Positions 46,945-57,180 of a stretch of 64,000 nucleotides of DNA are shown here, one piece after another (the stretch's first letter is position 1; the number at the start of each line of letters is the position of its first letter). The position numbers and the translations under genes were made by a program. A model generated the notes under the pieces. It did not search any database, had not been told where the DNA came from, and saw only the letters and a program-made list of their open reading frames with translations. Origin of the DNA: an uncultured Fodinibius sp. (GTDB lineage: Bacteria > Bacteroidota > Rhodothermia > Balneolales > Balneolaceae); the NCBI GenBank assembly GCA_913056455.1, contig CAJXMJ010000001.1, positions 620,001 to 684,000 of the forward strand. Direction: 5' to 3'.

Positions 46945-47793
46945 CTAGTCTTTTGTTGCCGACCATTTAGAAAAACTCTTTTCCTGGCCGTTATGGTGTT
47001 GCATCATACCGTAAACCTTATCTCCCTCAACACGTCCACTAAAAATATAATTTTGATCTCCGCTTGATGCCCGTACGGTCAGCCGCTTTCCTTTTAGTTC
47101 GGCTTTGTGGATATCAAAAAAGGTATCGCTGCCATCGGTAAGTTTAACAGATATTTCCTGAAATCGTTGATTTACGGTCATATTATAGTTATTGCCATTA
47201 TAACTCCATGTCCATGTACCTTCTGTTTGGGCTGGTATCACCCAGTAGTAAATGTCGTGGCTTCTTCCATTATTTTTAACAACTACTTTTTTATCTGCTT
47301 TCCAGCTTCCCATGTCAAAGCTGTGTGAAACAACTTGCGTTCCGGGCTGTAGTTTATTGATCAGTTCGGGTCGCAGTTTTTTATTTACTGAAGGCAATAG
47401 ATACATCGTAATTACGGAAGCTTCGCTAAAGTCGGTATCAAAAATATCTTCTTCCATAAACATTATTTGATCATCAACACCTTCTCTGCGGGCATTTTCT
47501 CGGGCTTCGGCAATGCGTTCGGGATCGAGATCAATGCCATGACCATTGGCACCACGCTTGGCGGCAGCAATCACTATGCGTCCGTCACCGGATCCTAAAT
47601 CTATAACATAATCGCTTGATTTTACGTCGGTAAGATCGAGCATGCGTTCAACTACATTATTGGGAGTAGGTACGTAGGGTACATCCAGATCCTGCCCGGT
47701 AACGTGCGATGCAGAGATGAAAGTTAAACCTACCAATATGGATACTACCAAAGAGTAGTGATATAACGATTTGCCTGATGTTGGCTTTTTCAT
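46945..47793 (-). CDS. Methyltransferase-fold protein with a signal peptide
   Basis: 282 residues. A signal peptide (LYHYSLVVSILVGLTFISASH, hydrophobic 13-28, cleavage near VTGQD) is followed at 65-72 by DLGSGDGR, the SAM-binding loop of class I methyltransferases, with GIDLDPERIAEA as the acidic ribose site. Residues 95-165 complete the Rossmann fold with MFMEEDIFDTDFS. After about 180 there is a beta-rich extra domain of roughly 100 residues (GTWTWSYNGNNYNMTVNQ). SAM is not known in the periplasm, so the export signal and the enzyme fold conflict. Exported forms with this layout exist in Bacteroidota and Proteobacteria; their substrates are not known to me. Confidence 0.8.
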   Translation of the reverse strand: MKKPTSGKSLYHYSLVVSILVGLTFISASHVTGQDLDVPYVPTPNNVVERMLDLTDVKSSDYVIDLGSGDGRIVIAAAKRGANGHGIDLDPERIAEARENARREGVDDQIMFMEEDIFDTDFSEASVITMYLLPSVNKKLRPELINKLQPGTQVVSHSFDMGSWKADKKVVVKNNGRSHDIYYWVIPAQTEGTWTWSYNGNNYNMTVNQRFQEISVKLTDGSDTFFDIHKAELKGKRLTVRASSGDQNYIFSGRVEGDKVYGMMQHHNGQEKSFSKWSATKD

Positions 47794-48033
47794 AATTAGG
47801 TAACTTAAATTTGAATAAAGAAATAGTTATGTAATCTACGATGAAAACTTAAAAATGAAAGCTTTAGTTTTATTTTTAAAGAACTGTCTTTGTAATCAAG
47901 TTGTTCCTGATGGATCAAAAAATTACATTTTTTAATAGTATTGTACAGAAGAGGGGTTCTGTTGGATAATTATGTACAAAAAGTAAGAATAGTCAAAAAG
48001 CTGTAACTAAGCTTATAAAAAAGCGGGAGTGGG

Positions 48034-48444
48034 CTACAATATTACTTTAAGTACCTTAAAAAATTTTTGAGTGTTTTGCTTGTTCTTACCCCAATCAAAA
48101 AGCTGGGTTTCTAATTTACACCTGGAGTGGAAGACAACATGGGTCCCTTGGGTATTCCCCTTCATTTTGATGGTTATATGTTCTCCAAATGATTTCATCG
48201 TCCACGATGTCCGAGCTGTTATATATCCTTCGCGATAGTTTTTCTTCTGTATGGCAAAATCACAGTAATTTAAGGTACCGATAACTGCTCGAAAGACATC
48301 TTTATACCGTTTCTGAATGATCTTTTTATCCTGATATTGAGCTGTTATGGTATTCTGCCAAGTGCCATTTCGTCGATAGATCAACCACATTATAAGAAAG
48401 GTTCCGAGAGCAATTTCGAAACTATAGTTGAATAAAAAGTTCAT
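48034..48444 (-). CDS. Small membrane-anchored conserved-looking hypothetical protein
   Basis: 136 residues. The N terminus is hydrophobic (about 3-22: FLFNYSFEIALGTFLIMWLIY), probably one membrane helix. The rest is a compact alpha/beta domain with RAVIGTLNYCDFAIQKKNYREGYITARTSWTMKSFGEHITIKM (key parts LNYCDFAIQKKN and GYITARTSWTMKSFGE) and FDWGKNKQN near the end. The pattern of a helix, then strands with GxIxA and SxGE, resembles small envelope proteins that look at lipids, but I cannot name the family. Gene spacing suggests it is independent of the histidine kinase behind it. Confidence 0.62.
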   Translation of the reverse strand: MNFLFNYSFEIALGTFLIMWLIYRRNGTWQNTITAQYQDKKIIQKRYKDVFRAVIGTLNYCDFAIQKKNYREGYITARTSWTMKSFGEHITIKMKGNTQGTHVVFHSRCKLETQLFDWGKNKQNTQKFFKVLKVIL

Positions 48445-48546
48445 TCTTTATGTGGTTTGTAATCATGAATGATAGATATAGTAAATAGTTAATGATTAAA
48501 ATAACCACAGGCAATGTATAGAGAGGAGAAAGGAGGATCTTTAATA

Positions 48547-50145
48547 TTAATATTGGAATGCTAAACTGAACGTGGTTCCCTCATCCTGTTCACTATCAAT
48601 AGAGAGGTCAGCTTTAAGCTGTTTGGAAAATTTTTTAATGAGCGTCATTCCCAACGATTTTGTTTTAAGTTTTTCTAGATCTTTCGGTAGTCCTACGCCA
48701 TTATCGCGGATATAAATATTTATTTGGTCATCCTCTACGGTACTTCCGAGCTCAATAAAACCATCAGACTTGCCATCAAAGGCATGCTTATGAGCATTGA
48801 TCAGAATTTCGTTAATCACCAGTCCAAGAGGAATTGATTCTGACATCTCCAGCCGAGCATCTTCCAAACTAAATTTGAGATCTATATCAGTATCTTTGTT
48901 GACAAATGACTGGTGGGTGAGATTGGCGATTCGTTGGATGTATTCTTTCATGCTAATATTGGAGAACGACTCATTTTGATATAGAGCCTCATGAGCCAAC
49001 GCCATCGACTTGATGCGCGAACGTGCAGTTCTGAAGGGGCTGTTATCCTTATTCTTTGAAGAGGTTTGTTCCTGCAATTCCAGCAAAGCACTTACCATGG
49101 CCAAATTATTTTTCACTCTATGATGAATCTCTTTAAGGAGAACTTTTTTCTCGTCTAAAGAGACCTTTAGCTTTTTCTGACTCTCATGGAGCTGACGCGT
49201 TCTGTTTTCGACTTCCGATGTTAGCTGTTGATTCCATCCTCCAATAAGTTTAAAAGCACCATATCCGGTTACTACAATAATACCAATAGATATCCACGAG
49301 ATAATTTCAAAGGATTCAAGAGCATTTACGACATCTATAACGGTAGCTGTTTTCTGTTCTGTCATTACCTCTTGGACTCGTAGTTTACCCAGGTATTTGC
49401 CAGAAAATATAAATAGGGCAAGTGCTCCTGTTATGGATGTTACGGCTCCGGCCACCCATTTTAAGGATAAGCGGGATCGGTCAGGCAGGGTAAATAAACG
49501 ACTCTTTATGCGTTCAATTGTGGGAGTGAATAGCCATAATAAGGGTCCCGTAATAAGGATAGCCTGAATAAAAGAACCACTCCACCAACTTTTCCATATC
49601 ATGAGGGTTTCAGAAGCAGAGAGCTGATGACTGAAACTCCAGATAAATGACCCGAGAGAGCTGCCAATAGAGGCGATAAACATGATGGAGATAAAGAATG
49701 CAATACTTTTCAAGCTTCGTAGGTCATAGGGGATATTAAATCCCTGGTACGCTGTTGCACAAATAGCTACGCCTAAGACAAATGCTATTGCAAAAATGAG
49801 CGCCCAACCCCAAGGCATGTTCGAGTGAAAGGCAATAATGAAAGAACATAAAAAGATGGGGATAAACCCCCACTCAAACCCAAACCAGAAAAAAAGGAGC
49901 AGTCCTAAAATTAGTGCAGGATTAAAAAGGAAAAACTTAATGATATCAGCACGATTGTTAGAAAATGACATCCACTCGCTGGGGAGTAGAGAGATAGTAG
50001 CATATAGCGTGCCGGCAATAGCAATCATCCATATTGCTAATATTCCCCAGACCCGCGTGTCTGTCAAGGAATAACGGGAAAGTAAAATTTCAAATGTTAA
50101 GGGCTTCCAAAGTCTGGAATCGTTTTTCTGATCCTTACCAATCAT
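48547..50145 (-). CDS. MASE1 membrane sensor histidine kinase (HisKA_2 type)
   Basis: 532 residues. The first 310 hold about eight membrane helices with the pattern of a MASE1 sensory domain. A coiled linker (about 313-345) leads to the dimerisation helix with EIHHRVKNNLAMVSALLELQ, the HisKA_2 box with its phospho-accepting His, then a HATPase with EILINAHKHAF (N box), DNGVGLPKDL and GMTLIKKFSKQL. HisKA_2 kinases often pair with single-domain or RpfG-like regulators; none is encoded beside it, so it is an orphan sensor. The signal is unknown. It is divergent from atpD across 364 bases. Confidence 0.9.
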   Translation of the reverse strand: MIGKDQKNDSRLWKPLTFEILLSRYSLTDTRVWGILAIWMIAIAGTLYATISLLPSEWMSFSNNRADIIKFFLFNPALILGLLLFFWFGFEWGFIPIFLCSFIIAFHSNMPWGWALIFAIAFVLGVAICATAYQGFNIPYDLRSLKSIAFFISIMFIASIGSSLGSFIWSFSHQLSASETLMIWKSWWSGSFIQAILITGPLLWLFTPTIERIKSRLFTLPDRSRLSLKWVAGAVTSITGALALFIFSGKYLGKLRVQEVMTEQKTATVIDVVNALESFEIISWISIGIIVVTGYGAFKLIGGWNQQLTSEVENRTRQLHESQKKLKVSLDEKKVLLKEIHHRVKNNLAMVSALLELQEQTSSKNKDNSPFRTARSRIKSMALAHEALYQNESFSNISMKEYIQRIANLTHQSFVNKDTDIDLKFSLEDARLEMSESIPLGLVINEILINAHKHAFDGKSDGFIELGSTVEDDQINIYIRDNGVGLPKDLEKLKTKSLGMTLIKKFSKQLKADLSIDSEQDEGTTFSLAFQY

Positions 50146-52009
<1,864 letters not shown>

Positions 52010-52026
52010 TAAGAGGTATGTAACCA

Positions 52027-52446
52027 ATGAACACTTTTAGTGCTCAAATATTAACTCCGGAAGGATCAATCTTTGATGATGAAGTTACCGGAGTACGAGT
52101 CCCCGGAGAGATGGGGAGTTTTGAAGTTAAGACGCTTCACGCCAACATTATTTCTTCGCTCGAAATCGGAGAAATACTGGTTCGTAAGGCAGCCGGCGGA
52201 GAACAATCATTCTCCGTAACCGGAGGTTTTGTAGAAGTCATCGATAATAAGCTAACGTTATTAGCCGAAGCTGCTGAGCCAGTGGATGAAATCGATGTTG
52301 AGCGAGCAAAACAAGCCAAAGAGCGGGCTGTTGAACGTCTCGAATCTGACGATAAGAAGATCGACAAGGATCGGGCCAGAAAAGCACTGAAACGTGCAGA
52401 AAACCGGATCAAATTATCGGTCGATATCGGGGTTAATACCCAATAG
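52027..52446 (+). CDS. atpC: F1Fo ATP synthase subunit epsilon
   Basis: 139 residues. The N-terminal beta-sandwich begins MNTFSAQILTPEGSIFDDEVTGVRVPGEMGSFEV (key part ILTPEGSIFDDEV), and the C-terminal helical pair is present (ERAKQAKERAVERLESDD). It connects the central stalk to c-ring rotation and can inhibit ATP hydrolysis. It lies 17 bases after atpD and ends before a strong terminator, completing an atpDC mini-operon. Confidence 0.93.
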   Translation: MNTFSAQILTPEGSIFDDEVTGVRVPGEMGSFEVKTLHANIISSLEIGEILVRKAAGGEQSFSVTGGFVEVIDNKLTLLAEAAEPVDEIDVERAKQAKERAVERLESDDKKIDKDRARKALKRAENRIKLSVDIGVNTQ

Positions 52447-52760
52447 TTCTTACCATTTTGATAATTTCTTGAAGGCGATCTCTGTTTAGAGGTCGCCTTT
52501 TTTATTGAATTAAATTAAGGCCTCAGAAATATTTTTTGGCTTATGGTATACAAATGGTGGTAATACTTTAGGATTAAAAGCACAAAAGTTTTTCCTAAAA
52601 AGAACTAAGGCAGATGATCTAAGATTATTGAAATCGTAAGATTGGTTAACCTCCTTAGAAAGATGTGCCGTCTACTACTTAGAAAAATAACCCGAGATAT
52701 TAATTGTCATAAAAAGATCCGGGCCTTCCTTTTTAAATGAGGTCGATCGATAGCAAAATA
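52447..52760. other. Intergenic region between atpC and the PBP1A gene (314 bases)
   Basis: Holds the atpC terminator (52472-52507), then about 240 AT-rich bases between convergent genes. A loose AAAAAG/CTTTTT inverted pair around 52712-52735 could end the leftward operon but is weak. I see no further gene or RNA. Confidence 0.5.
52472..52505 (+). terminator. Terminator after atpC
   Basis: AAGGCGATCTCT (52472-52483) and AGAGGTCGCCTT (52488-52499) pair over twelve bases with one G-T wobble, around a four-base loop, then a six-T tail. Confidence 0.92.
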
Positions 52761-55073
52761 TTACCAATCGATACGCCCGGTACCGGTTTCATTACTTTCG
52801 GCGCTATCAGGGTCTTGAGGCATCACAAATCCGGGAGGGGATTCAAAGGCGTCATAGCTCCAAGGAGCTTTGGGATCCGATGAAGCCAAGTTGATGAACT
52901 TACCGACAATAGGAAGAGCAGAACGCGCTCCCTGACCAATATATGTATCTTGGGGAAAGCGAATCATTCTGTTTTCGCCACCGACCCATGCGCCCATTGT
53001 GATATGCGGCATCATGGCCATAAACCAGTTATCGGCACTATTTTGAGTGGTCCCGGTTTTGCCGGCCACATCTTGGCGAACTCCATAAACATTACGAAGT
53101 CGAACACCTGTTCCGTAATAATCTTCCCCACCGCGAATAACGCCACGCATCATATCCACCATCATATATGCTGTTTCGGGACTAATAACCTCTTGCTGGT
53201 ATTCGGGGTGATATTCTTTAATCACATTGCCTTCTTTGTCTTCAATACGGGTAACAGCAATGGGATCGATGTGGACTCCCTGGTTAGCGTAAGTGGTGTA
53301 TGCGCTCACCATTTCGAGTAGAGAAACTTCTGCCGTCCCAAGGGCAATAGAAGGGTAAGCTGGTGTATTAGACATATCAATCCCGAGATTGGAAGCCATC
53401 TGTTTAATTTTGCGAGCAGCAGGTTCCAACTCTTCTAATTTGTTGGTCCCCGGGGCCCCGGCTAACTCGGGTAAAAGTCGAATGGTAACATTATTTAAGC
53501 TGCGGGCCAGGGCTTGTCGCAGGGGTACCATTTTGGGTCCCGAAGGTACCTCTGGATCTTTGGGCTTCCATGCATCACCCGACCGGTCATAAAACACGCT
53601 GGGATATTTCGAAAATTTGTGATAGGGTTTGTAGCCATTATCAATTGCTACCGTATAGACAAAGGGCTTAAAGGTGGAACCGGCTTGTCTCCGGGATTGA
53701 TATACGTGATCGTACTGTACATTACCATAATCGGAGCCGCCCACCCAGGCTAACACATTTCCGTTATTGGGATCGATACCCACAAATCCGGCTTCGAGAC
53801 GTGTTTTGGCACGTTTTACAGAGTCTACAAAGGCAGAATCAGCCATTAGCGTATCAAAAACCACGGACTCTTGATCTGTATCATACTTCGAAAATGCATT
53901 TTTATATCGATCAGTATCCCGAATGAACTCGCGTAGAAAACTTGGATACTTTTTCCACAGCCTATCCATATATTCGCCGTTTGGGCTGGTCCATTCATCT
54001 TCATAAATAGCTTGCAGGGAATCTAACTTCGTACGGAGTGCCTGTTCTGCATACCGTTGTAATCGAGAATCAATAGTCGTATAAATTGTCAAGCCATCAG
54101 TATTTAAGTCGTAGCCATTTTCTTTAAGCCAGGGATCTACCTGTTGACGTACATACTGACCAAAATACCGATTCTCTTGTCCGGCTTTGGATGGGGGCTG
54201 ATAGTTAAGAACGATTGGTTCTTTCCGTAGTTTATCGTATACCGCATCGCTGATGAATCCCCGTTTATTCAGTAGAAAAAGAACAGTATTACGCCGACTT
54301 TTAGCATTATCGGGATAAAGGCGCGGGTTATATAGATATACCATTTGTAGTGAACCAACCAACGTAGCAGCTTCAGAAATGGTTAGGTCGCTGGCACTCT
54401 TTCCGTAGTGGGTTTGGGCTGCAGACTCTATACCAAAAGCGCTATTGGGAAATTCTACGGTATTAAGATACATCTCAATAATTTCACGCTTGGTATAGTT
54501 GTGCTCGATTTGAACGGCCGTGATCATTTCCCGTAGCTTACGGATAACAGAAAACTCGCGGCCAATTTTTTTATAAAGATTTCGGGCCAGTTGTTGCGTA
54601 AGGGTAGACCCCCCCTGAATACGTCCATTTAATAAGTGCCATGGGATAGCCAGAGTGCGTATCATGTCAATGCCCCAGTGATTGTAGAAACGATGATCTT
54701 CGGTTGCGATTAGGGCATCAACAACGTGGGGAGATATTTTTTCAATGGGAACGTGCGTACGATTTTCGGTATAGTAGCGATCTAATACGACGCCATCACG
54801 GCTTTTTAATTCTGAAGCAACAGCCGTTTGGGGATTTTCAAGTTGATCAATAGAAGGTATTCCCTGGTATAAGTAGAGAGTAAAGCCGGTAGCGGCTAAT
54901 ACGATAATACCTGCAGCTACTCCGGCCCAACGGCGTAATTTTTTTGGAATTCCATTATTATCAGATGATGAACTTTTGCTGTTATCACCGTTGCGTTCTT
55001 GTGCTTTTTGTCGCCGATAATTCGGATCGTTGAAATAACGATCCATATCATTGTCTTGATTTGAATTGCTCAT
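52761..55073 (-). CDS. mrcA: Penicillin-binding protein 1A (bifunctional)
   Basis: 770 residues. A charged cytosolic tail (1-45), a membrane helix (about 50-70), then the GT51 glycosyltransferase with the catalytic Glu125 in ATEDHRFYNHWG and QGGSTLTQQLARNLYK. The transpeptidase (about 430-720) has the SxxK serine in RQAGSTFKPF, SLNN and AGKTGTTQNS (KTG). It polymerises and cross-links peptidoglycan and is a target of beta-lactams. The last fifty residues are acidic and poorly conserved. The start overlaps the lpxH stop by one base, so it is translated from the lpxH transcript. Confidence 0.95.
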   Translation of the reverse strand: MSNSNQDNDMDRYFNDPNYRRQKAQERNGDNSKSSSSDNNGIPKKLRRWAGVAAGIIVLAATGFTLYLYQGIPSIDQLENPQTAVASELKSRDGVVLDRYYTENRTHVPIEKISPHVVDALIATEDHRFYNHWGIDMIRTLAIPWHLLNGRIQGGSTLTQQLARNLYKKIGREFSVIRKLREMITAVQIEHNYTKREIIEMYLNTVEFPNSAFGIESAAQTHYGKSASDLTISEAATLVGSLQMVYLYNPRLYPDNAKSRRNTVLFLLNKRGFISDAVYDKLRKEPIVLNYQPPSKAGQENRYFGQYVRQQVDPWLKENGYDLNTDGLTIYTTIDSRLQRYAEQALRTKLDSLQAIYEDEWTSPNGEYMDRLWKKYPSFLREFIRDTDRYKNAFSKYDTDQESVVFDTLMADSAFVDSVKRAKTRLEAGFVGIDPNNGNVLAWVGGSDYGNVQYDHVYQSRRQAGSTFKPFVYTVAIDNGYKPYHKFSKYPSVFYDRSGDAWKPKDPEVPSGPKMVPLRQALARSLNNVTIRLLPELAGAPGTNKLEELEPAARKIKQMASNLGIDMSNTPAYPSIALGTAEVSLLEMVSAYTTYANQGVHIDPIAVTRIEDKEGNVIKEYHPEYQQEVISPETAYMMVDMMRGVIRGGEDYYGTGVRLRNVYGVRQDVAGKTGTTQNSADNWFMAMMPHITMGAWVGGENRMIRFPQDTYIGQGARSALPIVGKFINLASSDPKAPWSYDAFESPPGFVMPQDPDSAESNETGTGRIDW

Positions 55074-55858
55074 TAATAGCTGCTGGTTTCAAATGGTTGT
55101 AACGTCTGTAACTCTGGCTTCCAATAAACGAGGGAAATGCCATCATTATTATAATAGACCATTGTTCGATGGTTATAAAAGGTACCCAAATTTATATAGG
55201 TTCCGAAAGGGAATTGTTTCCGTCTGGGAATATGATCGTGTCCAGATAAAATGAGATCAACATCAGAATTTTTGAGTTGATACTTGGCCCAGTCATTTAA
55301 TTGTTCTTCTTTTCTGGTTTCCCAATCCATTTTTCGTGTAATCCTAGAAAAGTATTTCATAATGGTATTTCCAGTTCGAGGTGGAAATATTGTTTGAAAT
55401 AACCTCACAAATAATCGACTGCGTAAAAGCTGGTGCATCAAAGGCCGCTTCAGGTTATATTTAGGATCATTGAGGCCGTCTCCGTGCAGTGTTAAAATTT
55501 CTTTGTCATCAGTATTGAATTGGTATTGTTCGTGGATGAGATAAAATCCCCTTTCTTTCAAATGATTACGAGTCCAGTTATCATGGTTCCCGGTAATATA
55601 AAGAGTGGGGCCCAACTCTTTATTAAAGCTCTCAAATCGGTCGAGTAATTTTCTTCCAAGATTGGGAACAAAACCTGGGTATTCCATCCAGTAATCAAAA
55701 AGATCTCCCAGCACAGCCAGGTGAATATCATTCCGCTGACAATAATTGATAAGTTGTATGAGCTCAGATTCAATCCGTTCGTTTTTGTTATCCGAAAATC
55801 CACCCAGGTGGACATCAGAAATAAATAAGAGGGGCGGTTGCAGGACGGGAGAATCCAT
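55073..55858 (-). CDS. lpxH: UDP-2,3-diacylglucosamine diphosphatase LpxH
   Basis: 261 residues. The calcineurin-fold metal motifs are present: SDVHLGG (DxH), LGDLFDYWME (GDxxD), TGNHDNW, LTLHGDGLND and LILSGHDHIPRR. It cleaves UDP-2,3-diacylglucosamine to lipid X in lipid A synthesis, working at the inner face of the membrane. The family has close phosphatase relatives, so the symbol is probable rather than certain. It lies 15 bases after the polyprenyl synthase gene and overlaps the PBP1A gene by one base, giving an envelope-building operon. Confidence 0.85.
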   Translation of the reverse strand: MDSPVLQPPLLFISDVHLGGFSDNKNERIESELIQLINYCQRNDIHLAVLGDLFDYWMEYPGFVPNLGRKLLDRFESFNKELGPTLYITGNHDNWTRNHLKERGFYLIHEQYQFNTDDKEILTLHGDGLNDPKYNLKRPLMHQLLRSRLFVRLFQTIFPPRTGNTIMKYFSRITRKMDWETRKEEQLNDWAKYQLKNSDVDLILSGHDHIPRRKQFPFGTYINLGTFYNHRTMVYYNNDGISLVYWKPELQTLQPFETSSY

Positions 55859-55873
55859 TGTTAAATGAAGCGA

Positions 55874-56893
55874 TTATTTCTTCCGCTCAATGATAAATGT
55901 AATCAGATCTTCAAAAGATGTTCTTTCCGGTGATTCGGGAAGTGTAGAAAGTTCATCAAGTGCGCGCTGAGCATACTCATTCATAATGGAACGGGCATAG
56001 GTTATCCCTCCTTTGTCGTGCACGAAACGCACGATTTCTTCAATCTCATCATTACTTTTTTTACGCTTTCTCATAAGATGACGCATATGAATGGTCTCGA
56101 AAAATGAGGCATTATCAAGGGCTTTGATAAAAGGGAGCGTTACCTTGCGCTCTTGGATATCATTTCGTTTGGGCTTACCAATATCATCAACACCGTAATC
56201 AAACAGGTCATCTCGAATTTGAAACGCAATGCCCGTATTCATGCCGATATCATTCATTTTCTGATGAATGGCCGGGTCGTCGGAGGTAGACACTGCTCCA
56301 CACTCACAACAGGCTGCAATAAGACTGGCTGTTTTTTCAGAGATTACTTTAAAGTAATATTCTTCGTCCATATTGAAGAGACGGGCTGCCTTAAACTGTC
56401 GCAACTCACCTTCACTCATCTTTTTTACGGCATCAGAAAGTACTTTTAACAGCTTGAACTCTTCATAATCCAAAGCTGTTAGCAACCCTTTTGAGAGCAG
56501 GTAATCCCCTAAAAGAACACTAGCCTTATTTTTCCAGACCTTGTTGATACTTAGAAATCCGCGTCGAACTTCTGCATCGTCTACAACATCATCGTGGATG
56601 AGCGTAGCAGTATGAAGCAGTTCAATCATAGTAGCAGCCACATAGCTACGTTCGTTCACATCTCCGAAAAGTCTGGCCGACATAAATACGAGCGTGGGAC
56701 GAATTTCCTTACCTTTTTGGCGCAACAGATATTGAACAATTTTATCAAGAAGAAATACATCGGTGCGGAGCTCTTTTTTATAAAAGCTTCGAAACTCAGA
56801 CAAACTTTCTGATACGGGACTTGTGATCTGCTTTAGCGTTTTTTTGTCCGTCCGTTTAAATTTGGTGACTTCTTTTAGTTCAGTGTCAATCAT
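55874..56893 (-). CDS. Polyprenyl diphosphate synthase (long-chain)
   Basis: 339 residues. Both Asp-rich motifs are intact: LIHDDVVDDAEVRRG (first) and FQIRDDLFDYG (second), with GKEIRPTLVF early on. It condenses isopentenyl diphosphate onto an allylic chain. The chain-length clue before the first motif is a small residue pattern (AATMIELLHTATLIHDD), which fits long products such as octaprenyl, used for quinone side chains; undecaprenyl is made by another fold. First gene of a three-gene operon with lpxH and PBP1A, divergent from pgi. Confidence 0.9.
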   Translation of the reverse strand: MIDTELKEVTKFKRTDKKTLKQITSPVSESLSEFRSFYKKELRTDVFLLDKIVQYLLRQKGKEIRPTLVFMSARLFGDVNERSYVAATMIELLHTATLIHDDVVDDAEVRRGFLSINKVWKNKASVLLGDYLLSKGLLTALDYEEFKLLKVLSDAVKKMSEGELRQFKAARLFNMDEEYYFKVISEKTASLIAACCECGAVSTSDDPAIHQKMNDIGMNTGIAFQIRDDLFDYGVDDIGKPKRNDIQERKVTLPFIKALDNASFFETIHMRHLMRKRKKSNDEIEEIVRFVHDKGGITYARSIMNEYAQRALDELSTLPESPERTSFEDLITFIIERKK

Positions 56894-57180
56894 TTACCTA
56901 CGTAGAGGGCTTAAAAATTGTTCAAAAGATGTTGATTTATAATGCCTTAAGGCTTGTAACGAATTAGACCTAATATAGCTGTCTAGGATGAGCATCTCCA
57001 CATTCAATTTCAGGTAAAATTAATTCAGAAAATAGCTAAGTTTAGGCTGTTGGTGAAAAATGTGATAATAGAATAATAACTTGAATTTTAGTAATTAAAC
57101 AGGTTTTATACTCCATCAAATTTTTTAGGTTAGTCCAATCGGTTAACGCGCACTGAATAGATCTATCAAACCAGTAAGCA

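Noticed and set aside
52712-52735. Possible terminator AAAAAG...CTTTTT after the PBP1A gene
   Set aside because: Only the A/T outer pairs match and the inner bases do not, so the stem is too weak to claim.
57120-57160. A short GGTTAGTCCAATCGG-like stretch before pgi that looked like a tRNA arm
   Set aside because: No second arm, no TTC loop and no acceptor stem can be paired; not a tRNA.
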